Shown one piece after another: positions 25,001 through 37,545 of a stretch of 64,000 bases of DNA. The stretch covers positions 88,756,670 to 88,820,669 of the forward strand of contig OX352773.1 of NCBI GenBank assembly GCA_947095535.1, read 5' to 3'. The notes beneath the pieces are model-generated. The model made no database searches, was not told the DNA's origin, and saw nothing but the letters and a program-made list of their open reading frames with translations. The stretch comes from Poecilobothrus nobilitatus (Eukaryota > Arthropoda > Insecta > Diptera > Dolichopodidae). Every line of letters starts with the position of its first letter. Within the stretch, counting starts at the first letter, position 1. The position numbers and the translations under genes are program-made.

Positions 25001-28000
25001 GTCTTAAAACATAAAAAGTAAATGATGATGATATTATTTCAATGTTTCTATACCAGTTACACATACATATATAAACACATTCAATATGTCCATAAATATG
25101 ATTAAGTTCGGCTTTGTAAAAAAAAAACAAAAAAAAAAATACAATAATATATAAGAAAATATTATAAAGAATACCAGAAGGACATCATTTTTTATATATT
25201 TTATTTTCTTGATAATTTATTGAGAAATAAAGGATATTATTGAATTTAAGAATATGTTGTTTGTATATGTATATGTTTATATTGAAAAGAAATAAAAAAC
25301 ATTGTATTTCTAGTTTTTTATTATATATTTTAATTGTATGAAGCTAAGAATTCATTTTTGATATTAAAATGGATGATGAAGTGTTGTTTAATGCAATTTA
25401 CAATTTATCTTCAGTTTCAGTGGACTTTTGCTTTCTTTCTTTTTTTTTTTGTAGTTTTGTTTCCTCTAATTGGTATAGTTAAGAAGGACATTTGGTAATA
25501 TTTATTGGTTAAAATATTCTTTCTTTACATTAAGAAAGTTCATAAGATTGCTTAAAAAAAAAAAAAAGAACTTGAAAATGAAATTTAAGAAATGCTTTGT
25601 GTTGTACACTGAAGAAACTATAAAAGAATTTGACCGAAAATTTTGCTTTACGAATTTTTAAGATTGAAAAAGAGACTCTAATCGTCACCTAAAGCTTCTT
25701 ACGAGATATAATTTTTTTATTGATTTAATTATTGGTTGGATGTTTAACCTCTAATAATTAATTATCAAAAATTTTTAGTTTTAGTTTTCCATTTAAAATG
25801 CGTGTTCCCTTTTTTTTCTTACGGTCCTGAAAACTTAAGGGTCAAGATCAGAATAACTTAAGTTTTTAACAACTAATGATCTAAAAAAAAAAATTAAGCA
25901 AGCAATTATGACATGCAAATTAAATATGATTAAAAAACAAAAAAAAAAAAAAATATATAGAAAAGATCTACTTTTTAAAAAGCGTTTTTTTGCGAGAACG
26001 AGAATGAAATATTTTAAATATTAGAAAAAAAATTAAAATGTTTGATTTGTAGTTTTTGAATAAAGTTTTTTTTTTTTTTTTTTGCGATTTATTTTAATAT
26101 TTTTTTTTTTTTTTTTTTGTGAGTTTTTGTGAGTAAAATGAATACAAAACAAGAAATAAAAACTGTTTAAGAACAATGTGATGTGAGAAGTGAAAAATTA
26201 AAAAATTAAAAAGTAACCAAAAAAAAAAAAAAACTAAAAAAAAAAACAATAAAATTAAATAAAAGCATAGTGAAGAAAAATTTGATGTGAATTTTTGTGA
26301 AAATCGAGAAAAGAAAAAACAAGATTAGTTGGGGAATATTAATTTTTGATTTAAAAATGGTGGAAAATTATAAAAACAAAAAAAAAAAAAAATTTAACAA
26401 TTGAAAAGGAAAACAAGAAACAATAAAAATTAACAAAAATTATAAATATTAAGTTTTTTCTTTTACATATTTTCAAAAATTAATCAAAAAATAAAAATTA
26501 AAAAAAAAAAAAAAAAGAAAACAACAAATTTTTTTTTTTTTAAAAAAAAAAAATTACTATCAGCATAATTATTAATTAATTAATTAATTAGAAAGATTAA
26601 ATAGGAATGCAAATTACATTTTGTTGTTTTTTTTTAATGATTGATTTTTTTTTTGTAACGTAAATTTTTTTTTTATAATATTTTTTTTTTTTTTTTTTGT
26701 ACAAAAAAACCTTAAATCATATAACTTTTTTATTATATTTATTTTTTAATTCATAGTGTATTTTTTGTCCTTGAATTTTTTTTAGTAGCTCCTTTTTTGT
26801 ATTTATTTTTTTTTTTGTTTTATTAAAATATGAATGAAATTTCGTCTTAGTTGAAAATTTATGTTTTGCATCATTTTTTAAATATAGCAACATTAAAGAA
26901 AATAAAAGATATATTATCAGATAGTATTGATCGAATTTTTGTATTAAACTGTTGTGGAGACTTTTAAAGGACTAAACTGAAAATTGATTAGTATCGGAAA
27001 AAAAAAAATAAACGATTAAAGAAAAGTTTTTGTTCTGGGTCTTTAAAAATTTAATGTTTTTATCTTTAGATAGTTAGTATATTTTTTAACTTTAAACTTT
27101 ATCGTAACTATTCAATAAAGATTTATTTATTTAACGATAAATTAGGACAGTTTATCAAAAGTTATTACAAAATATTACGATGAAATACTGAAACCTTATC
27201 AGATACCTATACTCCAAATTCATTTAGTTAGAACCTTAAAGTCTATTATTATTAAATTTGATACATAAATTTGTAGATTCTTTGTAGAAACTGGCAATGT
27301 TCCGAAATATCTGTTTTGCTAAACTATCTAGCTTTCTTTACATTCTTTGAGTTAAGTTACGATTTCTCTTTACATTCTGGAGTTTAATTGAATTACGTTC
27401 CGAATTTTTAGTAACAAACCAATTTGGAATGGTGAAAAGCAGTAAAAACAGTAATAAAATCACAAAAAAATGTTTTTAATTTTTTAAATGAAAAGAAATA
27501 ATAATAATTTTTGTAAGGTATTATAAGTATATTAAAAAATCTTAAGTTGGTTTGAAATTTAATGGTTTGCGATAAGGTTTTGAATTGTTATGTTAAATAT
27601 TTATTAAATAATAGGTATGATTACATATCAACAATTAATATACGAAACAAAATGCCTGGTAGTGTACTTTATAATAACGAAACAACGTTCTTTAACTATT
27701 TCAAGTTTGTTTTTGGATAGTTCTATATATAACTGTGAAATTTGGGAGTTGTCTAGGCAATTTAAAACTACATACCTACCTATATCAGTAGTGTTAAAGA
27801 ACGAAACAATTCATGTTATTATAATGTTGTAAATGTTGTTTAAAACGTTCATACATTAAGAAAAACTTTACTAAATTCTTTTGAAGTGTTGCCATATTTT
27901 TGTTTTTTATTTTTTCAGTTCATTCAAAATTTCGTTCATATTTTTATAAATATAGCGAATAATATGTGCTTTTTTTTAATGATCCACTTCCTTTTAATCC

Positions 28001-29335
28001 AATTTAGTTTTATATAATTTTTATTTTTTAATTCCTAATTAAATATCACATATTAATGCTAAATTTTTGGTTATTCTTTTTTTCTTTTATAATTTTCTCT
28101 TTTTATAAAGAAATTTAAAAAAAAAAAACGATTCATTTTTTTTTTTTGTGTTCGAAAAATTATTATTGAGAATATAATTACTCCGGGCGACCAAGTTTGC
28201 TCATATTAAGTACAACAATTAAAATAAAATTGAATCTTCGTTAAGTTTCGTTAAGTTTTTAAATGTTTTTTTTTTCTTGTTCTAGGTTTTCAATTAGACA
28301 ACTTTATTATTTACCATTAATATATCGTTGTTTTTCGTTTCGTTGAATATGAAATTTCGATAATTTTTCTGTAGCTTATATATATATTTTGTTTTATATA
28401 TATATATATATAATTATATTTATATATTAATATTTTTTGATATATATTTAAAGTGAGTTGTGTTTGTGTGTGTATAATATATTGATAAATTACATTTTTG
28501 TGAGCAATAATTAATATTTATTAAAAAAATTTTTTTTGTTTTTAAAGTTATTTGAAAAAAAAAAAAAACAAATAAATTTAGTTACAGTTTTACAAATTGA
28601 ATAAAAATATAAGAGTTAAAAAATGTTTTACTTTTTACCTTTGTTTTATTTTTTTTTTTTTTTAACTATAAATAGCGTGTTTATAAATTATTTATTTTAA
28701 ATTAACACAAAAAAAAAAGTAAGTATTAAAATGTTGAAAAATTTATTAAAAAAATTTTTTTTTTACTGTGATATTTATTAGATACTTTTTGGTGTTGTTT
28801 TAAAATAGTTCTTTAAGTTTTAATAATAATAAATAAAACTATATATAATATTAAAAAGTGTTTATTTTTAAAGTTCTAAGTATTTATTATGAAAAAAAAA
28901 ACAATTTGATTTTAAAGCTGTAGCTGTTTATTACAATAAAAAAAGAAAAAAAAAAAAATTACAAAATTAAATCAAAATTTTAAAAGAGCTAATGAAAAAA
29001 ATAAAATTTATTTTTATTCCCAAACATCAAAAACATTTTATTCTAAAATATTTAAATATTTAAATTTATGATTTTCTAAAACCTAAACAAGAAAAGTTGT
29101 TTCGTTCTAGATCAGTCTTCAGTGTATGTAAACTCTACCCTCTACTAAATTATTTCTCAAAACTCATAAACCTTTATATATAAAAAATTATTAAAATGAT
29201 CTGTGAGCTGAAACAATAATATGAAAAAACCCCAAAAAAAAAAAAAAAAAAAAAACAGTTGATCGATCACTTCATCTAATAACTTAAGATACTAGAGGTT
29301 ATCTTAGAAATAAATTTTTAAATGGAACAAAATAT
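22006..29335. other. Very A/T-rich intron or 5' flank
   Basis: On the minus strand this lies upstream of the TM1 exon and should hold the missing first exon or further intron. I looked for an ATG-containing segment ending in a GTRAGT donor and found none that I could support. The region has (TA)n at 22775-22792 and 28395-28412, extreme A/T homopolymer density at 26040-26110 and 26215-26720, and a slightly more balanced patch at 23640-23940 of unknown nature. Confidence 0.6.
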
Positions 29336-29342
29336 GATTTTA

Positions 29343-29815
29343 AGCGGTAACCAAAATGACATAGTTCGACATAATTGTCATATTTTTTCGTCATTTTAGC
29401 ATAATCATTTGTCAAAATATATGTCGAAACATAATTACATAAGCAAACATAAGAAACATAACAAAGAAAGGATAGACATAGAAAATAATTATTGTAGAAT
29501 TAAAAACAAAAAAAAAAAAAAATGAGCCATTAAAAAATAATGCAAATATATTTGACATAATTAAAAGTATAAAAGGATATAATAGACGATAAGAAAAAAA
29601 AAAAATTATCAACTAAGAAATGTCAAATTTACTATGTTAGTCAATTCCATTCTGATCGAATTCAGAATAAAAAGTAATTGTTTAACGAAAACTTAACGAA
29701 TCTGATATATACCTATATTAATGGACAATAACATTAAGGTTTTCATAAGCAGAATTGAACATATGTCGCTAAGTTACATTTACACTTACCGAAGTATATT
29801 ATTTTGGTTACCACT
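29343..29815. mobile_element. MITE with 26-bp terminal inverted repeats
   Basis: The left end, AGCGGTAACCAAAATGACATAGTTCG (29343-29368 in full), is matched in inverted orientation by 29790-29815 at about 22 of 26 positions. The shared core is GGTAACCAAAAT. The 473-bp element has no coding potential, as expected for a non-autonomous DNA transposon. The flanks carry TTTTA on the left and TTTAA on the right, so a TA or TTAA type target duplication is possible but not proven. The superfamily is undetermined. Confidence 0.7.
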
Positions 29816-30866
29816 TTAAAGTTTAGTTTTTTATAAAATTAATTTGATAAGAAATAAACAAAAGTAAAAAAAAAAACGGATTAACCATTTTGAACTGAAA
29901 ATTCTGAATAATATAATATAAAGATAAATATTACTTTATAATTATTAATTAATTAATACGTCTTCAAATGAAAACGATATTAAATAATAAAAAATACCGG
30001 TGCTAAAAATAAGCAAAGAATTTTAAGTGTATATAAATAATATGAGGAACCCCAAGAAATATGCAATTTTTATAATTATAGTTACAGTATATTTTTTTGA
30101 AATTTTTCTTTTTGGTTATAAATAATTAAATCTAAAAATGAAAAATTTGATTTAATTTAATTTATTTAGTAGTCAGTAGTATTTGTCAGTTTCCTTGGTC
30201 TAAAAAAAAAAAAAAGTAATTTATTTATTTTAAATTCAGTTTGCAGCAAGTAATTGTTGTTTACGATTACGGATTTTGATGGGTAATAAAACTTTTAATT
30301 TTTCACATAACTCTTTTTAAATAAAAATCAAAAATTTTATATAATTTTCTAATATTATAATAATGCACTTTTATATTTAAAAATTCAGAAAATAAGATAA
30401 AAATGATTTATTAATTGCTTGTTTTATTAATTTAAAAAAAAAAAAAACATATTTTTTTTTTTTTTATTATTTTAAATATTTATATAGGAACATATTTAAA
30501 TCGAGCTTTAGTGTTCTTTAATATTCTACTTTAAAAATCTAAAAAAAAAAAAAAAAAACTATAAATTACAAAAATACACTATTTTTCTATAAAATAATAA
30601 AAAAATAAATAAAAAACTAAAAATTTATTTATTTTGTGTAAAATTTCTGGTACTTTTTTGTTTTGTACTGTAGTTTTATATTTTATTTTAAATACGCTTA
30701 GCGTTCAACCATAGCCATTTTACATTTTTTTTTTTTTTTTTGTTTTTTTCCATTCGTACTTTCTATTGTGGATTCTTTTTTTTTTTTTATTTTGCAAAAT
30801 AAAAAAAATAAAATATTGCTTGTTGTTTTGTTACTCATGATACTAATTTAATTATTAAAAAAAAAA

Positions 30867-30901
<35 letters not shown>

Positions 30902-31965
30902 TTAATTTTAGTTTTTTTTTAGCTTGTAAATATTTCAAATTTTAATGCTTGTGATGGTTTTTATTAGTTGTGGTGAAAATTTATTTTGTTTTTCTTCTTC
31001 TTTTTTTTTGTTTTGTGGTGGTAAGTTGGTGGTGGTTGGATGGTGGCAGTTTGATTTACAAATTTTGTGTATTATTTTATATTATTTTTTAACGTTTTCA
31101 AAAAAAAAAAAAAAAAAAAAATTACTTTTATTTATTTTATTTATTTTGTGTTTTGTTATGTGAAGAATTATAAAAAATTTTTTTTTTTTTTTTTTTTAAA
31201 TAGCATGTGTTCATTTATATTTAAATATATTATGTTAAATATATGTTTCTATTAAAAATTTATAATTTTAATATATATAAATAGTTGTGTGCATCATAAT
31301 AGCATTTTTATTTTCATATCAATTTTTAATATTTCGTCGGGAAAATCTTTTGTTGTTTGTTGATAATTTCCTTTATTTTTATTCTTTTTATACGTTTTTA
31401 ATTTGAAAATACCTTTTCAAAATTCAGTATTTTCTTCCGGCTCTGTTTGTTATATTTTTTATCTTTTAAAGGCGAATTTGAATCGACACTTTATTTGGGG
31501 TATAAATTGGTTATTGTGAGAGGTAATTTTCTATTGATTAAATCAAGACTGTTACTTTACGTATGTATATATTTATATACAAATTAAATACATTATATAA
31601 AAGTATTTACATTAACATTAATAATAATATATATATATAAGTAACAAAATTTATAAATGTTTGCAAACAATTATTTTACAGTTCGGACAACCAATAAATA
31701 GATACTGAAGTTTAATTTCTTTAATCAATATACAGTATATATGGTGACGTTAAATAAGACCATGCAAAATAAAGCCCCGGAGGTGTAATTGCACATTTAA
31801 TAACCATAGTAATTGAGAAATAAAGCCTCATGTTTTTTCTCATTAAATGTGTAAACAAACCCGACTTTTGTAATACTCAAAGCTGAAGGAATAATAAATA
31901 AAAATAAGAACTTCATAGTAATAAACCACATTTAACTAAAGAAAGACTCACCAAAGTGAATTAAA
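29816..31965. other. Very A/T-rich noncoding stretch
   Basis: Poly(A)/poly(T) tracts throughout, including about 20 A at 31100-31120. G-rich words (GGTGGTAAGTTGGTGGTGG) occur at 31016-31050. No gene is recognised. Confidence 0.6.
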
Positions 31966-31967
31966 AA

Positions 31968-32735
31968 CGAGGAAGAGTGCAGTAGAGTAGACTGTGTCAA
32001 CTCTGGGATACCCGTATGAACGTAATATATCCTGTTTCTATAAAACTTGATCATCTTTTAAAAACATTCAGATGTTTTAGTACCGAACTACAGAGATATA
32101 TTTATGTAAATTGTGGAGTTGTATGATAGCTACCCGAATCTATTGCGCCTAGCTTCATTAAGTTCCAAGAAATGCAAAAAGCCTGAACCGGCTGCTTTAG
32201 ACCAATCAAATTTTACAAAAGTTTTTGGCATGCAACTCGACACACTAAATTTCAGATAGCAAGCTTCAATAAACACTGAGTTATTCTCATTTAAACGGAG
32301 AAGTTGTATGGCAGCTACCCGAACCCGCCGCACCACCACAACCAAATTTTACAGAAGTTGTTGCCATAAAGCTTGATCATCATTTGCAAAATTTCAGAAA
32401 CCTAGCTTGAATAGATATTGAGTTATTTCTATATAAAGATAGAAGTTGTATGGCAGCTACTCGAACTCGCCGACCGAAAATGTTGGATTTAAATAGCAAA
32501 ACTAACAATTTTGCAAAAGTGACGTAAAAGAAATTTCAGCCCCGTAGCTCCTTTATTTTTTGAATTATCGTGCGGACGGACGGACGGACGTACATGGCTT
32601 AATCGACTCAGAATTCGATTCTAAGCCGATCCATACCTTTGACACTATATCTCGCTCGACTCCTTTAAGGTGTCACAAACGTAATGACAAATTTATTATA
32701 CCCTTGAACATAGTTCATACGGGTATAAAAAAGTA
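31968..32735 (+). mobile_element. DINE-1/Helitron-like non-autonomous repeat, copy 2
   Basis: This is the most complete copy. It begins GAGGAAGAGTGCAGTAGAG and ends GGGTATAAAAAAGTA. A 14-bp perfect inverted repeat, ATACCCGTATGAAC (32008-32021) and GTTCATACGGGTAT (32713-32726), frames a 719-bp interior. The 3' end folds as TTATACCC / TGAAC-ATA-GTTCA / GGGTATAA (32696-32728). Internal words include repeated GGAGAAGTTGTATGGCAGCTAC blocks near 32300 and 32445 and GCGGACGGACGGACGGACG near 32571. An open frame crossing the right part is a by-product of balanced composition, not a gene. Confidence 0.8.
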
Positions 32736-34478
32736 TATTGTACTTTTTCAAGATACACCATATGGCGTTATATCTAAATTAATAGAATCTTTTATAAAAT
32801 ATGTGGCATGGAAAAAAGCTGATTATTTTTTATTTTCTTTACTTTCTTTTATTAATTAATTATATAAATAATAAAAGAGCCAATTTATTAAAATTTTTAT
32901 ACAACAACATAATATTTTGTACCTATATTCTATATATTTTCCATTTTTAAGGCAGTGGGATTATCATTTTTGTAATACTCATACTAATTTCTCATAGTAT
33001 TTCAGAAATAACACCGCGGTGGCTTTATTTCTCTTATTTAGCAGTTTTTATTTAGCAGTTAGCAGTTTTTAGCAGAATTTATAAAATAATTTTTATAAAA
33101 ATTTAACAAAAAGATCAAGATTCGCCTAGAAAAGACGGCTTCCAAAAATTTAAAAGGAATTCTAAAGACATATAATAAGTTTTCTTTTACGTATAATCTT
33201 GTCTTTTTGAGTAAGTATGTAGAGGCTGTGATGTGACGATTAAATTAAATTTTTAAATCTTATTAATTTTTATTAATATTAAGCCAGAATCCATAGAATA
33301 CTCAGAAAATGAAAAATATTTGTCTATTATTTTGCACAAAATTAATTACATACATAATAAAAAATATATACATACAAAAAAAAAAAAAAAACATGGTGAT
33401 TGTGGTGATTTTGATTTTGAGTGATGTTAAATTTTTATTTTACTGATTTTTTAATTTCAGTTTTTTGTTTTTTTTTTTTTTTTTAATTAGCTCTATATAA
33501 AAAAAAATTAAATTAAATTATAAAATTTTTTTTATTATATTGTATTATTAGTATTTTAGGTATAGTTGTAGTAGTAGTAATGGTAGTGGCAGTAATTTGT
33601 GATTGTTTTTTATTTTTTTATTGATTTTTTTTTTTTGCTTTAATAAATTTTTTTTTATTAGTGGTAATAAAATCCAACTTCTCCTATATGTGTACATATT
33701 TTTTAATAAAAAAATAAATGAAGAAAAAAAAAAAAACAAATATGTTTCCTAAAAGCTTTTCATGTGATAAATAATTTAAATAAACAAATTATTGAAAATA
33801 TTGTGATAATTTAAAATGATCATTGTCCATTACGTTTAGAAAAATAATAATAAAAATATTTTATTATTATTTTTTTTTAAATATATATGTATATAGCATT
33901 AAAAAAGTTTATTTTATTTTAATACTTAAAAAAAAAAAATTAAAAAAAAAAATATATATATATGTATATTTATATAAAATACAATAGCTTCACTTTAATG
34001 TTACACGTGATTTTTTTTTTTTTTTTTTATATGTGAAAATTAAAAAAAAAAAAAAAGAAAAAAAAATACAATAAATTTATACAATTTTTATTTCTTTTAA
34101 TTAACTTTTATTTCTTTTAATTGTGTTTTTTTTTTTGTAGAAATAAAATTGTATTAATAATAAAATTTTTTTTTTATTAATAATATATAAAAAAAAAAAA
34201 GTAAAATTATTAAAAAAAATTATACCATACCATTAATTCAATTTAATATTTTCCAATTAATTTATTTTATTTTATTTTACTCTTTATATAATGCATAAAA
34301 GAAGTGAATATTTATATTAAATTTCAATTATATTATTACAAAAAAAAAAAAACAAAGTTCATATATTTATAATACAGTCAAACTTCATTATCTGTAACTG
34401 TCATGGGACCAGTGAAATTATTTCAAATAGAAATTATTCAAAAGAGAGAAGTTTATAAGAGAACATTCAAAATACAAT
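32736..34478. other. A/T-rich noncoding stretch
   Basis: Contains short repeats of AGCAGTTTTTA at 33040-33075 and a GTAGTAGTAGTAATGGTAGTGG run at 33565-33590. No gene is recognised. Confidence 0.55.
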
Positions 34479-34481
34479 TTA

Positions 34482-34635
34482 TATATATGTGTGTATTCAT
34501 ATAAATTTATTTTTAAAACGTTTATAAGGGTATCGGGTACCATAGTGGGTTACAAGTTATATATATGTGTGTATTCATATAAATTAATTTTTATAACGTT
34601 TATAAGGGAATCGGGTACCCTAGTGAGTAAGAGGA
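34482..34635. repeat. Tandem duplication, 77-bp unit
   Basis: Two units with about five differences: each runs TATATATGTGTGTATTCAT, AACGTTTATAAGGG, ATCGGGTACC and TAGTG. The first GTGTGTATTCA falls at 34490 and the second at 34567, giving a 77-bp period. The high identity suggests a recent local duplication. Confidence 0.85.
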
Positions 34636-36095
34636 TATGAAATACGGTGTAAACATCGACAGAGTGTAGGTTAGAATCGCCTTAAGGCTAATTTTCATGG
34701 AAAAAATTTCAAAATTTCATCCGATTCAGATATTTAGAAAGAGTAAACTATACGTAATTCTACCAATAGGAAAGAGGGAGAAAAATAATGAATTCAAATG
34801 ATATGTATCCATAAGAATGTTAGTAGTGTGCCCATTTTTTTGTGTAGCATACACATTTTTTACGTATGTTTTAAAAATATCGGAGATAATTATAGAAAAA
34901 TTAGCTTCAGCAAGCTAAATTTCATCCGATATTTTCTGAACGCTTGTACGATTTTATTGTTAATTCGTCTGATATTTTTGTATTTATTCTCTGTCACACA
35001 AGTAGTGTTTTTGTGTCTTCTGTCTATGCTCTAACAAATATCGCCGATATTTTTCTTCATGAAAATTAGCCTTTGTTGGAAGAATAGTTCTCTCTCACAT
35101 GACATTCACCTTGTCATATAATTTGCTTGTCATTTTTTTGTGACAGGAGAATAAACACAAAAAAAAAAATATTTGCACAAGTAAATTTTTCTAAATAATT
35201 TGAATTTTATCTATAAGTTTAAAATGTTTAATTTATTTTTTGACATTTTTGCTTTTAATTATGCAACTTTAAAACAAACAAACAAATTCTGATATCTTGT
35301 AAATTTTTTTTTGTGTCACGAATAAGAGCTCGTAACACTTTTGTTTAACATAATAAGTTAAAATAAAAATCCAGATAAAAAGTAATTTTTAAAATGTCAG
35401 GAACTTTGTTCTAAATATAGAGAAGTAAAATCAAAAACAAAACTTCTGATAAGAAGGTATTTTTTAGCATAAAAAATAAAGAAATTTATGCCAGATAGGG
35501 AAAAATTCTAGATATAGAGTATTACACTTAGAGAGTTAATTTTCAATTTAAATTAATTTCATGGTTCAAGAAGATAAGAAAAAATAAGAAGATTAAGAAC
35601 GATAAGAAGAAATTCCTAGTATAGATAAGGAGCAATATAAAGAAGTTTGACTGTATTAAAGATTCGATTTTGATGTTACGATAATTTTATGATAATTATC
35701 TATATTTGGGGTTTAAAGTTAAATACTTTTAAGTAAAATAATAATAAATTTTTATATCATTTTAAATTGAAAATAAATTTTAAGATATTCTATACTTATT
35801 GTATATCAAAATCTTATGTATGTGTTCATTCATAAGCAATAATACAAAAGTAAATATAGATGAAATTCACTTTAGAGGTCTGTTAATGGAATGTTAAGGG
35901 GGGGGGGGGGGGGGAATTAAATATATTAATACAGAATACAGATATAGATAGTTATAAAGAAATAAGTATTATTATTTTATTTTAAATTATGAGAGATATT
36001 AAATTTGTATGTATAGACAAATTGCTAAAAAACAATTCAATTTAAGTAGCAAAACTCAATTCCGATTATTGATGAAACATTCGCGACAGAAAAAT
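34636..36095. other. Noncoding stretch with a G17 homopolymer
   Basis: Moderately A/T-rich with no recognisable gene. A run of 17 G is at 35898-35914, unique in this window. One frame at 34798-35034 is open, but it is a string of hydrophobic and Ile/Phe residues without family features. Confidence 0.55.
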
Positions 36096-36103
36096 GAAAA
36101 CAT

Positions 36104-36952
36104 ATGCATTCATTCTTACTAAAAATTCATCATGGCGCCGAGATTAAGATATTTTCCATTTTCTTCGCTAATTGTCGGGCTTTGACTTTCATTAATAAGG
36201 AAATTTCTACTTTAGGTGTAATTAAACGTTGGTCGAATGAATTTCAAGACCCTTTTATAACTAAAAAGCTTTGTATCACACTCGTTAATTTTATATTTAA
36301 TTATGCAAGTCAAGTATGGTCACCTTACAAAAATGTAGATGTGGATAGATTTAAAGTTTTTTAGGAAAATTTTTACGTTTTTTTCTGATCATTTTAACTC
36401 GTTTGATATCAACAGATTATCTAGTTATGAGCCTCATTTAGTTCTTCAAGATAGAAATTGCAAAAAGACATTAAATTCAAGAAATTGACTACAAGATATT
36501 TAAAATCAAGTAAACTTTTTTAAAATGGATTTTCACTCTGCGGAATACGGTAGATTGAAACCTATCACAAGAATACTACGCGAAGTTAATGCTAATAGCT
36601 CAAATTGTTACACTTTAGTTAGTAAGATTACCTTAAAAAAGAAGCTTAGAAATACTAGTTTATCTGACGCTAGTTAAACTGTAATAATTTAGTATTCTAA
36701 CTCTAGTCTACTACAACTCTGACACTGTAATAGTTCGTTTTGTTATTATATAGTTTGATAAAATACGATAATTTTTTATACGGACATTTCGATACTAATT
36801 TTTCTTTTGTTTTGTGAAAACATTATTGCATAAATTACTATTAATCCTTCATATAACTTTTATATGCTGCATCATAATGATAATATAAATGGTGACTCCC
36901 CGTTTGCGGTCAGGGATGGGAAAAGGTTCGTTGATCTTATTATTATTATTAT
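36104..36952 (+). pseudogene. LINE reverse-transcriptase C-terminal relic with (TTA)n tail
   Basis: The reading at 36185-36364 contains LGVIKRWSNEFQDPFITKKL and NYASQVWSPYKNVDVDRFKV. This is the region after the catalytic box of insect non-LTR reverse transcriptases (compare the general pattern L-x-x-I-x-R-W ... Y-x-x-x-V-W-x-P ... D-R). A stop interrupts it at 36362-36364. Related readings continue in other frames (PITRILREVNANSSNCYTLV near 36560-36625). The 3' part is G+C-richer (GACTCCCCGTTTGCGGTCAG near 36895) and ends in TTATTATTATTATT at 36938-36951, a typical LINE 3' tail. It is 5'-truncated and broken. Confidence 0.8.
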
Positions 36953-37200
36953 CTCTAATCAACAAAAAATAAAAACGTTCTTTGTTTTGGATAAGCAACT
37001 ATATTTTTATTTTTCTTTTCGCTGTAATTATGTTTTATTTGAGTAACAATAAAATGGAGAAAGCAAATATCGCGCGTCGTCAAGGATCGATGGTTGGGTG
37101 GATGTTTATAAATACACATCATTCTTTTAAAAATTGTTTATAGAAAAAAACCCAATTCAAAAGAAATTGTGAGTAATTAATTTGAAAAATACTCAAAAAA
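36953..37200. other. Spacer between two LINE fragments
   Basis: Contains AATATCGCGCGTCGTCAAGG near 37065-37085. No assignment was made. Confidence 0.4.
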
Positions 37201-37220
37201 TAAATGGTTTGTGAATAATT

Positions 37221-37545
37221 TTGATTTATAAATCAAAAAAAAGTAAGAGAATATGGTTGAAACATGGTTATAGGTTTAAATGGAGAACATGTTATAAAAA
37301 TTATGTTATATTTAAATCCTTTATCAGATTTAGGATGCAGTACAATTCATATGTTTGGATGGGAGTCCCACAAACAGTATTAGGCTACCTAGCAATCCGT
37401 ATAATAAGCGATTCTATTGCTACCTCAACTCTGGTTCCACTAAGTCATCGACGTGTTATTGGAACACTCACTCTATTTGATAGATATTTTGTTGGTATAA
37501 AAACCTGTTCAGAAAAAATAAAAACCTTAATACATGTGGGGCTAT
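37221..37545 (+). pseudogene. Second LINE reverse-transcriptase C-terminal fragment
   Basis: The open frame (108 residues) contains FIRFRMQYNSYVWMGVPQTV at about residues 34-53 and LSHRRVIGTLTLFDRYF near residues 74-90. These fit the conserved C-terminal block of a different insect LINE group (general pattern F-I-R-P-x-M-E-Y-x-S-x-x-W-x-G ... L-x-H-R-R-x-V-x-x-L-x-L-F-Y-R-Y). The N-terminal 30 residues are probably neighbouring noncoding sequence. The copy lacks the catalytic core, so it cannot be active. It is not continuous with the 36104 fragment, because both cover the same part of the protein with different sequence. Confidence 0.75.

Noticed and set aside
24831..25130. 99-codon minus-strand frame
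   Set aside because: It is built from poly(A) and GATGATGATG tracts (Phe and Asp/Asn runs), with no homology signal.
32560..32859. 99-codon open frame on the plus strand
   Set aside because: It crosses the right end of the DINE-like repeat, and its sequence is that of the repeat (CGGACGGACG, terminal hairpin).
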